From: Burkholderiales bacterium
GTDB taxonomy: Bacteria > Pseudomonadota > Gammaproteobacteria > Burkholderiales > Burkholderiaceae_D
DNA: 64,000 nt
Reading direction: 5' to 3'
NCBI GenBank assembly: GCA_016200895.1
Contig: JACQDX010000005.1
Location: 1-64,000 of the forward strand
The notes beneath the pieces are model-generated. The model worked only from the letters and a program-made list of their open reading frames with translations. It made no database searches and was not told the DNA's origin. The translations under genes were made by a program, and so were the position numbers. Numbering within the stretch: the stretch's first letter is position 1; each line of letters opens with the position of its first letter. Of this stretch, positions 1 through 7,388 are shown in pieces.

Positions 1-180
1 CGGGAACCCCGCAGGGGCGACGACGCCTGGGTCGCCTTTCTTTGAATACGTTCTTTGGCGACGCAAAGAAAGTATTTCGGCTGCCGGGCCGAGACCCGGC
101 CTGGTTCCACGAAGGGCAATCGCTTTAATAACGACCCAAGTGCATGACGAACGCCGCTGGGCTCCAGCCTACGCTGGAGC
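1..180. repeat. Intergenic repeat region with several stem-loops
   Basis: No gene covers this stretch; the nearest gene ends at 256. It holds several inverted repeats. CCCC-GCA-GGGG lies near 7-17. CTTTCTTTG at 36-44 and TTCTTTG at 51-57 can each pair with CAAAGAA(AG) at 64-72, so these two hairpins exclude each other. GCCGGG at 83-88 pairs with CCCGGC at 95-100. GCTCCAG at 161-167 pairs with CTGGAGC at 174-180. Similar hairpin-rich modules recur between genes in proteobacterial genomes, so this is probably a dispersed intergenic repeat that may act as a transcription end for the S9 peptidase gene reading leftward. The family name is not known to me. Confidence 0.5.
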
Positions 181-255
181 GACGAATCTAAGATTGCCGT
201 GTGTCTTTTGATTGCAGTGCTGGCAGTTAGCAAGAAGCCGCAAGAGGCTCCCCGA

Positions 256-3200
256 TTACTCAGCCTTCAAACCGACAGGCTTGAACTGCCCCAACACATC
301 CCTCTTACCCCGCTCCAGATAAGGCACAGGCTTGTCCATCCACTCAGGACGAGGGTTGCCCAGTAAATAATGATCAAAAAATTCAGCCATGTGCACGGTG
401 AAATACTTCATGTTGTCGCGTTCTTTAAGACCGTGTTTTTCACCGTTGAAATTGAACCAGTAGGCTTCCTTGCCCAGTTGGCGCAAGGCGGTGAAGAATT
501 CTATCGCCTGATACCAAGGGACCGCATCGTCATCGTCGTTGTGGATGGTCAGGTAAGGCGTCTGCACTTTATCTACAAAGAATATCGGTGAGTTTTCTAT
601 GTACTCTGCCGTCTTGTTCCAAGGTGCGCCACCAATACGGCTTTGTTGTTTTTCATACTGGAAGGCGCGGCTCATGCCTGTGCCCCAGCGTATGCCACCG
701 TAACCGCTGATCATGTTTGCCATGGATGCACCGGCTTCCACTGCGCGGAACATATTGGTTTGCGTGATCAGGTAATTAACTTGGTAAGCGCCCCAACTAT
801 GGCCCTGTATGCCTACGCGCTTCGGATCAACATAGCCTTGTGCCAGCACTTTTTGCACCGCCGGTACGACAGCGCTGTAGGCACTCTTACCAGGGTGCCC
901 GGTCTTATAGACGATGTCCGGGCGCAGCACGATATAGCCATTACTCAGGTAACGGGTGACATTGATGTTCTGGGCAGGTGCAGGCGCGACATAGCGATGC
1001 AGATTGTCTGACATGTTTTCATAGATGTAGACCATCATCGGATATTTTTTTGCCGGATCAAAATTCTCAGGCTTGGCCAGCAAGGCTTTGAGCTTCTTGC
1101 CATCCAGGCTAGTGTATTCAATTATTTCCTGCTTGCCCCAGTTGAATTGGGCTTGCTGGGGATTGGCGCTACTGATTTTTTGCGGGTTTTGCAAGGCCAG
1201 GTTACTACTCCACAAATCCGGGAATTCTGTAAAGCTTTGCTGGGTGAACAAAACCGTATCTGCCTTCTTGGCCTTGATCAGGCCAGCATACATTTTATCG
1301 CCATGTATCAGTTTGACCGGTTCGCCAGATTTTGGATTTTGCTGGTAATAACCGGTAGAGCGATTGCCTTCATTGGTCGCGGCCAGTATCCATGAATCTG
1401 TCGGCAAAGCCTTGGCCTCGGCCATTGGTGAAGGTTCGTCAGCAGGTGGTTTTTTCTCCATATCGACAGGAACATAACGCAATTCCAGGTTGTGCTTGCG
1501 ACCATAGCCTGCAGTCACATTGCGGCTGATTTGCGTCTGTGGATTGACTTCCCACAGATCGAACTGATCATACAAAACTACACTTGCATCATCTTCAGTC
1601 CAGCCCGCAAAACCATAGGCGTCCTTGACTTCTGGCGTATCGCGTTTGGTATCTTCAAAGCGTGCCTTGATTTTACCTGTCAGGTTGATCTTGCTGCCGT
1701 CGGCAGTAGACCAGCAATACCAGATACTGTTATTGGCATCAAAGGCCATGACATATTTGCCACCTGGCGACAGGCTGGGCACATAACGTAGTTTTTGCGC
1801 CAGCAGGCGAGCCTGGCCAGTTTGCAAATCTACCGCATAAGCATCGTGATACAGGGCATCCCATGATTGCTGCATCTTGTAAGGCACATCGTTGGCACCC
1901 ATGGCAAAACGCGGATTATCATTGATCAATACATTCGGGATGTTCTTGTTGGCAAGCTGGACAAAGCGTTGCTCAGCTATATGGAAAACCGCTTTATAGC
2001 TGCGCTGCTTTTCTTTCTCTGCCCTGGCCTTTTGCATGGATTGCAGCTCAGGATCTTTCCAATGCCAAAGATCCACCTTAAAGGGTTCTGGCGCATCTTT
2101 GGGATCAGCTTTCGCCAGTTCTGCCGTGCCAAGAAACAGGCGCTGACCATCCTTGCTAAAGCTCAGGCTGCCATGTTCACTAGGTAGCCAGCCTGCAGGT
2201 AAACCTGCGGTGTCGGAATTGACAACAGATTTAGCTTCGCTATCGCCTGCACGCCAGTAATACAGATTGAATGCAGTAATTTCTTTTTCAGCTTTGTCTG
2301 CTTTTTCCACTTTTTCAGATTTATCTGCATCGGCATTTTTCTTGCCAGACTTCTCTGCTTCGGCATGTTTCTTTGCAAGGTCATCACGATTGCTGACGAA
2401 TGCCAGTTGGCGGCCAGCTTCATCAAAATTCATGTGCTTGTAACTGCCCGCCCCTGCCATGACTGCACGTGGCGTCAGGTCTTGCGGGCTGATCAGGTAG
2501 ACGCCTTCACGTGCAGTATCTTTTTGTGCGTCTTTTTGCACATCTTTGGTGATGACATTGAAGGCCAGCAATTCACCATTTTTTGACCAGGTAAAATCAG
2601 CGACTTCCTTGAAACTGGTGCGTTTGGTATTGGCGACATCGATCAATAAAAACTCTGTGCCCGTGTCTTTTTTCTTGGCTGCAGCTGAGGCAGCAGCAGC
2701 TTGCTGATCTTCATCATCCTTGGCGGCAGGCTCGGCGTCTTTCTTCACATCTTTCTTTGCTTCCTTCGGCGCATCGAACAAGACTGCAAGAAAATTGCCA
2801 CCCTCTTCCGGCCAGGCAAAACGTTTTACCCTGTCCAGGCTTTCAATTTTTCCAGTAGCCAGATTCATAACGCCCAGGCCAGACTTGGGCAAGTCATCGC
2901 CCTTCTTCTTTTCTTTCTTGGCCTTGTCCAACTCGACTCTGGTTGGCGCAATCGCAAAAGCCAGGTAACGGCCATCCGCGCTAAATGCTGGCGTGGTGCC
3001 ACGGGGTGCACGCCATTCGCGGCCATCCTTCAAATTCCTGACAACGACTTCGCCATCCGACTCTTGCCCGACCAAGGCATAAGCTGCCCAGTTACCATCA
3101 CGGCTCAGAACATTGCCCTGTATGCTGCGCCAGTTTGCATAGACATCATGGCTGATGACTTTTTTTGCATTCACTGCGGCTGCTGCAGAGCTTTCTGCCA

Positions 3201-3348
3201 GCACCGGGGTAGCGTGGATAGCAGGAACAAAAGCGCCATAAGCCAGACATACCAGCAAGGCAGTAGCAGCTAACTTACGCAGATTACGCTGTTGGTAGTG
3301 GCTAAAGGAAGAAACAGAAGAAGGAGAGGAATAAGGCGTGCTAAACAC
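256..3348 (-). CDS. S9 family (prolyl oligopeptidase-like) exported serine peptidase
   Basis: The C-terminal third is an alpha/beta hydrolase of the S9 family. The nucleophile sits in GHSWGAY, the acidic residue in the NDDDDAVPW stretch and the histidine in GEKHG. The N-terminal two thirds should form the beta-propeller that restricts substrates to peptides. A hydrophobic segment (LAATALLVCLAYGAF) near the start suggests export to the periplasm. At about 1030 residues it is longer than the usual 650-850. Two Lys/Asp/Glu/Ala-rich low-complexity inserts, around residues 200-235 and 325-365, account for part of that. I chose the GTG at 3348 because AGAAAGG lies 8 nt upstream; an in-frame TTG at 3372 is the alternative. 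The exact substrate is unknown. Confidence 0.88.
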   Translation of the reverse strand: MFSTPYSSPSSVSSFSHYQQRNLRKLAATALLVCLAYGAFVPAIHATPVLAESSAAAAVNAKKVISHDVYANWRSIQGNVLSRDGNWAAYALVGQESDGEVVVRNLKDGREWRAPRGTTPAFSADGRYLAFAIAPTRVELDKAKKEKKKGDDLPKSGLGVMNLATGKIESLDRVKRFAWPEEGGNFLAVLFDAPKEAKKDVKKDAEPAAKDDEDQQAAAASAAAKKKDTGTEFLLIDVANTKRTSFKEVADFTWSKNGELLAFNVITKDVQKDAQKDTAREGVYLISPQDLTPRAVMAGAGSYKHMNFDEAGRQLAFVSNRDDLAKKHAEAEKSGKKNADADKSEKVEKADKAEKEITAFNLYYWRAGDSEAKSVVNSDTAGLPAGWLPSEHGSLSFSKDGQRLFLGTAELAKADPKDAPEPFKVDLWHWKDPELQSMQKARAEKEKQRSYKAVFHIAEQRFVQLANKNIPNVLINDNPRFAMGANDVPYKMQQSWDALYHDAYAVDLQTGQARLLAQKLRYVPSLSPGGKYVMAFDANNSIWYCWSTADGSKINLTGKIKARFEDTKRDTPEVKDAYGFAGWTEDDASVVLYDQFDLWEVNPQTQISRNVTAGYGRKHNLELRYVPVDMEKKPPADEPSPMAEAKALPTDSWILAATNEGNRSTGYYQQNPKSGEPVKLIHGDKMYAGLIKAKKADTVLFTQQSFTEFPDLWSSNLALQNPQKISSANPQQAQFNWGKQEIIEYTSLDGKKLKALLAKPENFDPAKKYPMMVYIYENMSDNLHRYVAPAPAQNINVTRYLSNGYIVLRPDIVYKTGHPGKSAYSAVVPAVQKVLAQGYVDPKRVGIQGHSWGAYQVNYLITQTNMFRAVEAGASMANMISGYGGIRWGTGMSRAFQYEKQQSRIGGAPWNKTAEYIENSPIFFVDKVQTPYLTIHNDDDDAVPWYQAIEFFTALRQLGKEAYWFNFNGEKHGLKERDNMKYFTVHMAEFFDHYLLGNPRPEWMDKPVPYLERGKRDVLGQFKPVGLKAE

Positions 3349-3464
3349 TGGAATTACCTTTCTGGAAGACAAGCTTTACATCACTGCATTGTAATGTCAA
3401 ACCAAAATAATTCGACAAAACAATTATGAATTATCGGTGTTGCGCTGCAGCAAGTGCAGGAATA

Positions 3465-4238
3465 TCAAGATTGCACTTGCAGGGTTTTAATTACGCGCAT
3501 CTCACCTTTTTCACCCGCTCCTGAACCGCTGTTCTTGCTTTCTTTCCTGGTGACGACCAGCCGGTCGCCGCTCACTCCATACACTAGCTCTTCTTCATTT
3601 TTTGTTTCAAAGCTGATGACGACAAATGCACGTCCGGAAATAGCCTGATGCATGCGACTGGCCAGCGGGATGCCATCTGGGCCTATCCAGACATCCAGGC
3701 TGCCTTCGAATTTCTTGACGTATTTGCGGTCTTTTTCGCTGAGTTTTTCAACAGGTATCTCAAAACTCAGCAAGCGTGCAGGCTTACCATTGTAAGTAGC
3801 ATCAGTCTTTTCACTTTTGAATATGGCCTTCTCAAGAATCCGGGAAAGATTGCCGACGGCAGAAACCAGGGGGCGCAATTCTGATGAATTGACTTCCCGG
3901 ATGGCAGCGATGGTGGGGGTCTTGGCTTTGGGATCTTTTTCCTTGGCGCGTTCTTCAGTTTCGAGGCGCGTCAATAAATCTTTGCTGTATAAAAGTTGCA
4001 AGCCACGTGGGCTGTCATCAATGCTGATGCTGGCTTGACCATTTTGCTCTTCAGCGTCCTTGCCTTCCCCCTGGCGGCTCCAGGTTTTGGCTTCAACGAC
4101 AGCTTTCATCGGTGTCTGCCCCGGCAAACGAGTCAGTGCAGCTTTTAAATCTGCCAGACCATCTGCCTGTGCAGTCTGGTTAAACACACTGAAACATGTA
4201 CCAGCAAGCAGTAAAAGCATTTTCTTTTTGACCAGCAT
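3465..4238 (-). CDS. Exported protein of unknown function
   Basis: About 257 residues, beginning MLVKKKMLLLLAGTCF, a clear Sec signal with probable cleavage after AQA. The mature part is Lys/Glu-rich and shows no catalytic motif that I recognise. The segment with DVWIGPDGIPLASR resembles proteins that describe a solute-binding or outer-membrane-linked beta fold, such as the LolA-like periplasmic lipid carriers, but the similarity is only in general style. An upstream in-frame start at 4271 would add 11 residues before the signal peptide and is less likely. The gene lies between the S9 peptidase and an exonuclease gene, all on the minus strand with gaps of 58-116 bp, and may or may not be cotranscribed with them. 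Confidence 0.6.
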   Translation of the reverse strand: MLVKKKMLLLLAGTCFSVFNQTAQADGLADLKAALTRLPGQTPMKAVVEAKTWSRQGEGKDAEEQNGQASISIDDSPRGLQLLYSKDLLTRLETEERAKEKDPKAKTPTIAAIREVNSSELRPLVSAVGNLSRILEKAIFKSEKTDATYNGKPARLLSFEIPVEKLSEKDRKYVKKFEGSLDVWIGPDGIPLASRMHQAISGRAFVVISFETKNEEELVYGVSGDRLVVTRKESKNSGSGAGEKGEMRVIKTLQVQS

Positions 4239-4295
4239 ACATTCCCTGTCATCTTGGCTATCGTGAGCCATCTGACCGTTGGGGTGTCTTAAAGT

Positions 4296-4877
4296 TCAGC
4301 TCTGCTTAAGTAACAGCCATTTTCTATAGACCAGCAATGCCACTTGTGCATCATTGGCGGCATACATGATTTGCCTTTCATTCAAGGCTGGCGTAGCCCA
4401 GTTCGATGTAGAGGTCTTCTTGGATTTTTGCAATTGCATGCCAAAAAATTTGGCGACCGCCGCTTTTGCGCCCATGTCGCGCTGTTTGCTCTCACGCATG
4501 GCACGGGCCAGGTCAAGTACATGTTGCGGCAAGATACCAAGTTTGATTTTCAGGCGTTTCATGTCATCGCTGAGCCCGAAACCAACCTTGAGTATCTCTT
4601 TTGATTCCAGCAAGGATTTCACGGCATCGGTGTTTTGCGTCCTGATCATGGGGAAAAGATAAGCCTTGCTATCGGTAGCCAGTTGTATCAGATGCGGGCC
4701 ATCAGATTGCTGGCCTTTGAAAAATACCGGTTTGGATTCGGTATCAAAACCCAAAATATCAGCTGCCAGCATCTCTGCATAGGCTTGCTCTGCGTCTGCT
4801 GGCGTCTGTACCAGCAATATGTCTTTTTCCTGGATACCAGGATAAGGGGGGAGGAGAACTACCTGATCTTCTGTCAT
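4296..4877 (-). CDS. 3'-5' exonuclease domain protein (RNase D/WRN-like)
   Basis: A single DnaQ-like (DEDDy) 3'-5' exonuclease domain of about 193 residues. Exo I is visible as GFDTESKPVF with its D-x-E pair, Exo II as GFGLSDDMKRL, and Exo III as YAANDAQVALLVY with the Y-x3-D spacing. No HRDC or polymerase domain follows, so it is a stand-alone nuclease rather than full RNase D. Substrate, DNA or structured RNA, cannot be told from sequence. The reading frame stays open to 4982, but the first 35 residues of that longer version are not conserved in style and the ATG at 4877 immediately precedes the domain, so I place the start there. Confidence 0.82.
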   Translation of the reverse strand: MTEDQVVLLPPYPGIQEKDILLVQTPADAEQAYAEMLAADILGFDTESKPVFFKGQQSDGPHLIQLATDSKAYLFPMIRTQNTDAVKSLLESKEILKVGFGLSDDMKRLKIKLGILPQHVLDLARAMRESKQRDMGAKAAVAKFFGMQLQKSKKTSTSNWATPALNERQIMYAANDAQVALLVYRKWLLLKQS

Positions 4878-5011
4878 GACAGCATGATAAGGGAAACAAG
4901 GTGGATATGTCAGGTGTTGACTTGCTACTATCGCTTGTGTGAGGACAAAAACAGTGGAAATATGCCACAAACTACAAGCCAACCCAACAAATAATATATT
5001 TTTAATATTAT

Positions 5012-5923
5012 TTAAGCCCTGAATTTATCTGCATGCGCTTCCATCAATTCCGTCAGCCATTTGACAAATACCCTGACCCTGGGCGACAACTGCCGGTGAT
5101 GCGGGTAGAGTATGGATACCGGCATGGGCGGTGGCCGCATCCCCGACAAGACTTCCTGCATACTGCCTGCGGCCAGTTGAGCAGCGACGTGGAAACGTGG
5201 CAGTTGTATCAGGCCATAACCGGCTTGGGCGCCTGCAACATAGGCATCAACATCATTGACTGCCAGCTGCCCTTTCAAAGCAAGTGTCTGTGTTTTGCCG
5301 TCAATGAAAAATTCAAAATCCATATTCCGCCCTGTCTGTGAAGAGAAATAATTCACTGCCAGATGTGCGGGCAAATCATCGAGCGTCGTGGGCACGCCAT
5401 GCTTTTGCAGGTAACTGCTGCTGGCACAGGTAATTTGCGTCATCAGCGCGACCCGTTTGGCAATCATGCTGGAATCGCGCAGTTCGCCGCCACGCAAAAC
5501 ACAATCAATGCCTTCCCGCACCAGATCAACCAGGCGGTCGCTCATGCCAACTTCGAGTTCTATCAAAGGATATTTGGCGCTAAAGCCTGGCAGGGCCGGG
5601 ACCACGAAATACTTGCCCAGCGAGCCTTGCAAATTAATCCTGAGCTTGCCACGCGGATTGACCAGGCTATGGCTGAATGCCGATTCAGTTTCTTCCAGGT
5701 CTGCCAGCAGGCGCACGCAACGTTGGTAATAGGCATCACCATCTGCCGTGGTATTGACCTGGCGCGTGGTTCTTTGCAAGAGGCGTGTGCCCAGATGGGT
5801 TTCCAGTTGCTTGATGCTGAGGGTCACGCTGGCTCTGGGCATTTGCAATTGCTCAGCAGCGCGGGTGAAGCTGCTTTGTTCGACCACAGCGATAAAGACC
5901 TGCATAGCCTGGAATTTATCCAT
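5012..5923 (-). CDS. LysR-family transcriptional regulator
   Basis: A standard LysR protein of about 303 residues. The N-terminal winged helix-turn-helix includes FIAVVEQSSFTRAAEQLQMP followed by a linker helix with LGTRLLQRTTR. The C-terminal part is a type 2 periplasmic-binding-fold effector domain. It belongs to the large group of LysR proteins whose neighbours are oxidoreductases. It is divergent from the aldo/keto reductase gene that starts at 6078, leaving about 150 bp between them. That arrangement predicts that it controls the reductase and its own transcription. The effector is unknown. ATG at 5923 gives the canonical MDKFQAMQVF start; 5941 would add six residues. Confidence 0.9.
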   Translation of the reverse strand: MDKFQAMQVFIAVVEQSSFTRAAEQLQMPRASVTLSIKQLETHLGTRLLQRTTRQVNTTADGDAYYQRCVRLLADLEETESAFSHSLVNPRGKLRINLQGSLGKYFVVPALPGFSAKYPLIELEVGMSDRLVDLVREGIDCVLRGGELRDSSMIAKRVALMTQITCASSSYLQKHGVPTTLDDLPAHLAVNYFSSQTGRNMDFEFFIDGKTQTLALKGQLAVNDVDAYVAGAQAGYGLIQLPRFHVAAQLAAGSMQEVLSGMRPPPMPVSILYPHHRQLSPRVRVFVKWLTELMEAHADKFRA

Positions 5924-6077
5924 TGTGTCAGTCTCATTCATTGTTTAGATTTTTTGCACAGTAATGGCAATTTTAACGTATTTATCTATCAATTTAGTCT
6001 AACTACAATAACCATATCTTCAGCAAACCCGCTGGAGCACAAATGAGCAATTCAACAAATAGACAGGGAGTTTCAAC

Positions 6078-7091
6078 ATGACACAGAACAAAATGGCAAC
6101 ACGCCAATTGGGCAAGCAAGGCCCGGCGGTTTCAGCACTGGGTTTGGGTTGCATGGGTATGTCGGATTTATATGGCCCGGCGGACCGCGGTGAGAGCATC
6201 ACCACTATCCATGCGGCACTGGATGCAGGCATGGATTTGCTTGATACAGGCGATTTTTATGGCATGGGCCATAATGAATTACTGATACAGGAAGCCCTGC
6301 AAAACCTGCCACGCGAAAAAGTCAAGATCAGCGTCAAATTCGGTGCACTGCGCGACCCTGCAGGCAACTGGATAGGCATGGATGGCAGGCCCGCAGCCGT
6401 CAAGAATGCCCTGGCTTATAGCCTGAAACGTCTGGGCACTGACCACATTGATGTTTACCGCCTGGCACGCATAGACCCGCAAGTGCCGGTGGAAGACACC
6501 ATAGGTGCGATTGCCGACATGGTGAAAGCCGGTTATGTGCGCCACATTGGCATGTCGGAAGCTGGTGCTGTCAGCCTGCGCCGAGCGGCAGCCGTGCATG
6601 CCATCAGTGACTTGCAGATAGAGTATTCGCTGTTTTCACGCGGTATAGAAGCTGAGATTTTGCCAGTCTGCCGCGAACTGGGCATAGGCATTACGGCCTA
6701 CGGTGTATTGTCGCGTGGTTTGCTCAGCGGCCATTGGACCCCGGAACGCAATGCGGGCACCAAGGATTTCCGCAGCATCAGCCCGCGCTTCCAGGATGGC
6801 AATCTGGAACGTAACCTGGCTCTGGTAGAAGCTTTGCGTGGCATCGCCAGCAGCAAGGGGATCAGCGTGGCGCAGGCAGCAATTGCCTGGGTACTTGCGC
6901 AAGGCGAAGATATCATTCCTTTGGTGGGCGCACGCCGTCGCGACCGTTTGACAGAAGCCCTGGGTGCACTCGATGTAAAGCTGGATGCCGCAGATTTACA
7001 GGCGATAGCGGATGCGGTTCCCAGCGATGCAGTAGCGGGTAATCGCTACAATGATCACGCCATGGCTTTGCTGGATAGCGAACATCGATGA
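6078..7091 (+). CDS. Aldo/keto reductase with an altered catalytic histidine position
   Basis: A 337-residue (alpha/beta)8-barrel NADP(H)-dependent oxidoreductase. The N-terminal RQLGKQGPAVSALGLGCMGM is typical of the AKR13-like group. The catalytic Asp and Tyr lie in LLDTGDFYG and the Lys in ISVKFG. The fourth residue of the tetrad normally comes from a Y-x-H-R-x-D-P stretch; here it reads VYRLARIDP, so the His appears replaced by Ala. The C-terminal part has the cofactor-binding region around IPLVGARRRDRL. It is divergent from a LysR regulator, which probably controls it. It likely reduces a small aldehyde or ketone, but the substrate is unknown. Confidence 0.88.
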   Translation: MTQNKMATRQLGKQGPAVSALGLGCMGMSDLYGPADRGESITTIHAALDAGMDLLDTGDFYGMGHNELLIQEALQNLPREKVKISVKFGALRDPAGNWIGMDGRPAAVKNALAYSLKRLGTDHIDVYRLARIDPQVPVEDTIGAIADMVKAGYVRHIGMSEAGAVSLRRAAAVHAISDLQIEYSLFSRGIEAEILPVCRELGIGITAYGVLSRGLLSGHWTPERNAGTKDFRSISPRFQDGNLERNLALVEALRGIASSKGISVAQAAIAWVLAQGEDIIPLVGARRRDRLTEALGALDVKLDAADLQAIADAVPSDAVAGNRYNDHAMALLDSEHR

Positions 7092-7103
7092 ACTAATTCA
7101 GCT

Positions 7104-7388
7104 CTAAATTCGGCTTTTTTTACCAGGCTCTGAAATCTGATCTGCCTGTTCTGTTTTAAGAGGATCAATACGTCGTCGACGTGGTCTTCCACTGGGCAAA
7201 GGCTCTATGATTAAAGCTTGACCATCGGGCAGGGAAATCGCCAGTTTTTCCTGCCCATCGTGCTTGAAATGATAGACTGTCACCGCGCCGACGGCGGCTG
7301 ATTTTTCCAGTGTTGCTGCCATCAGCAGTTCCGGGATTTCGCTTACTTTGCCAGTGCGCCAGATCAGCTTATTCATGAGTTTACTCAT
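7104..7388 (-). CDS. Small hypothetical protein overlapping the c-di-GMP enzyme gene
   Basis: About 94 residues from the ATG at 7388, or 90 from the ATG at 7376. The first start overlaps the 3' end of the GGDEF/EAL gene by 8 bp, in the pattern AATGAGTAA, which suggests translational coupling. The protein has a short beta-rich middle part (VTVYHFKHDGQEKLAIS) and a basic tail with GRPRRRR. I recognise no family. The overlap implies it is made together with the c-di-GMP enzyme and could be an accessory or regulator of it, but this is inference only. The reading frame stays open upstream to 7526 within the preceding gene; that part is very probably not translated. Confidence 0.55.
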   Translation of the reverse strand: MSKLMNKLIWRTGKVSEIPELLMAATLEKSAAVGAVTVYHFKHDGQEKLAISLPDGQALIIEPLPSGRPRRRRIDPLKTEQADQISEPGKKSRI

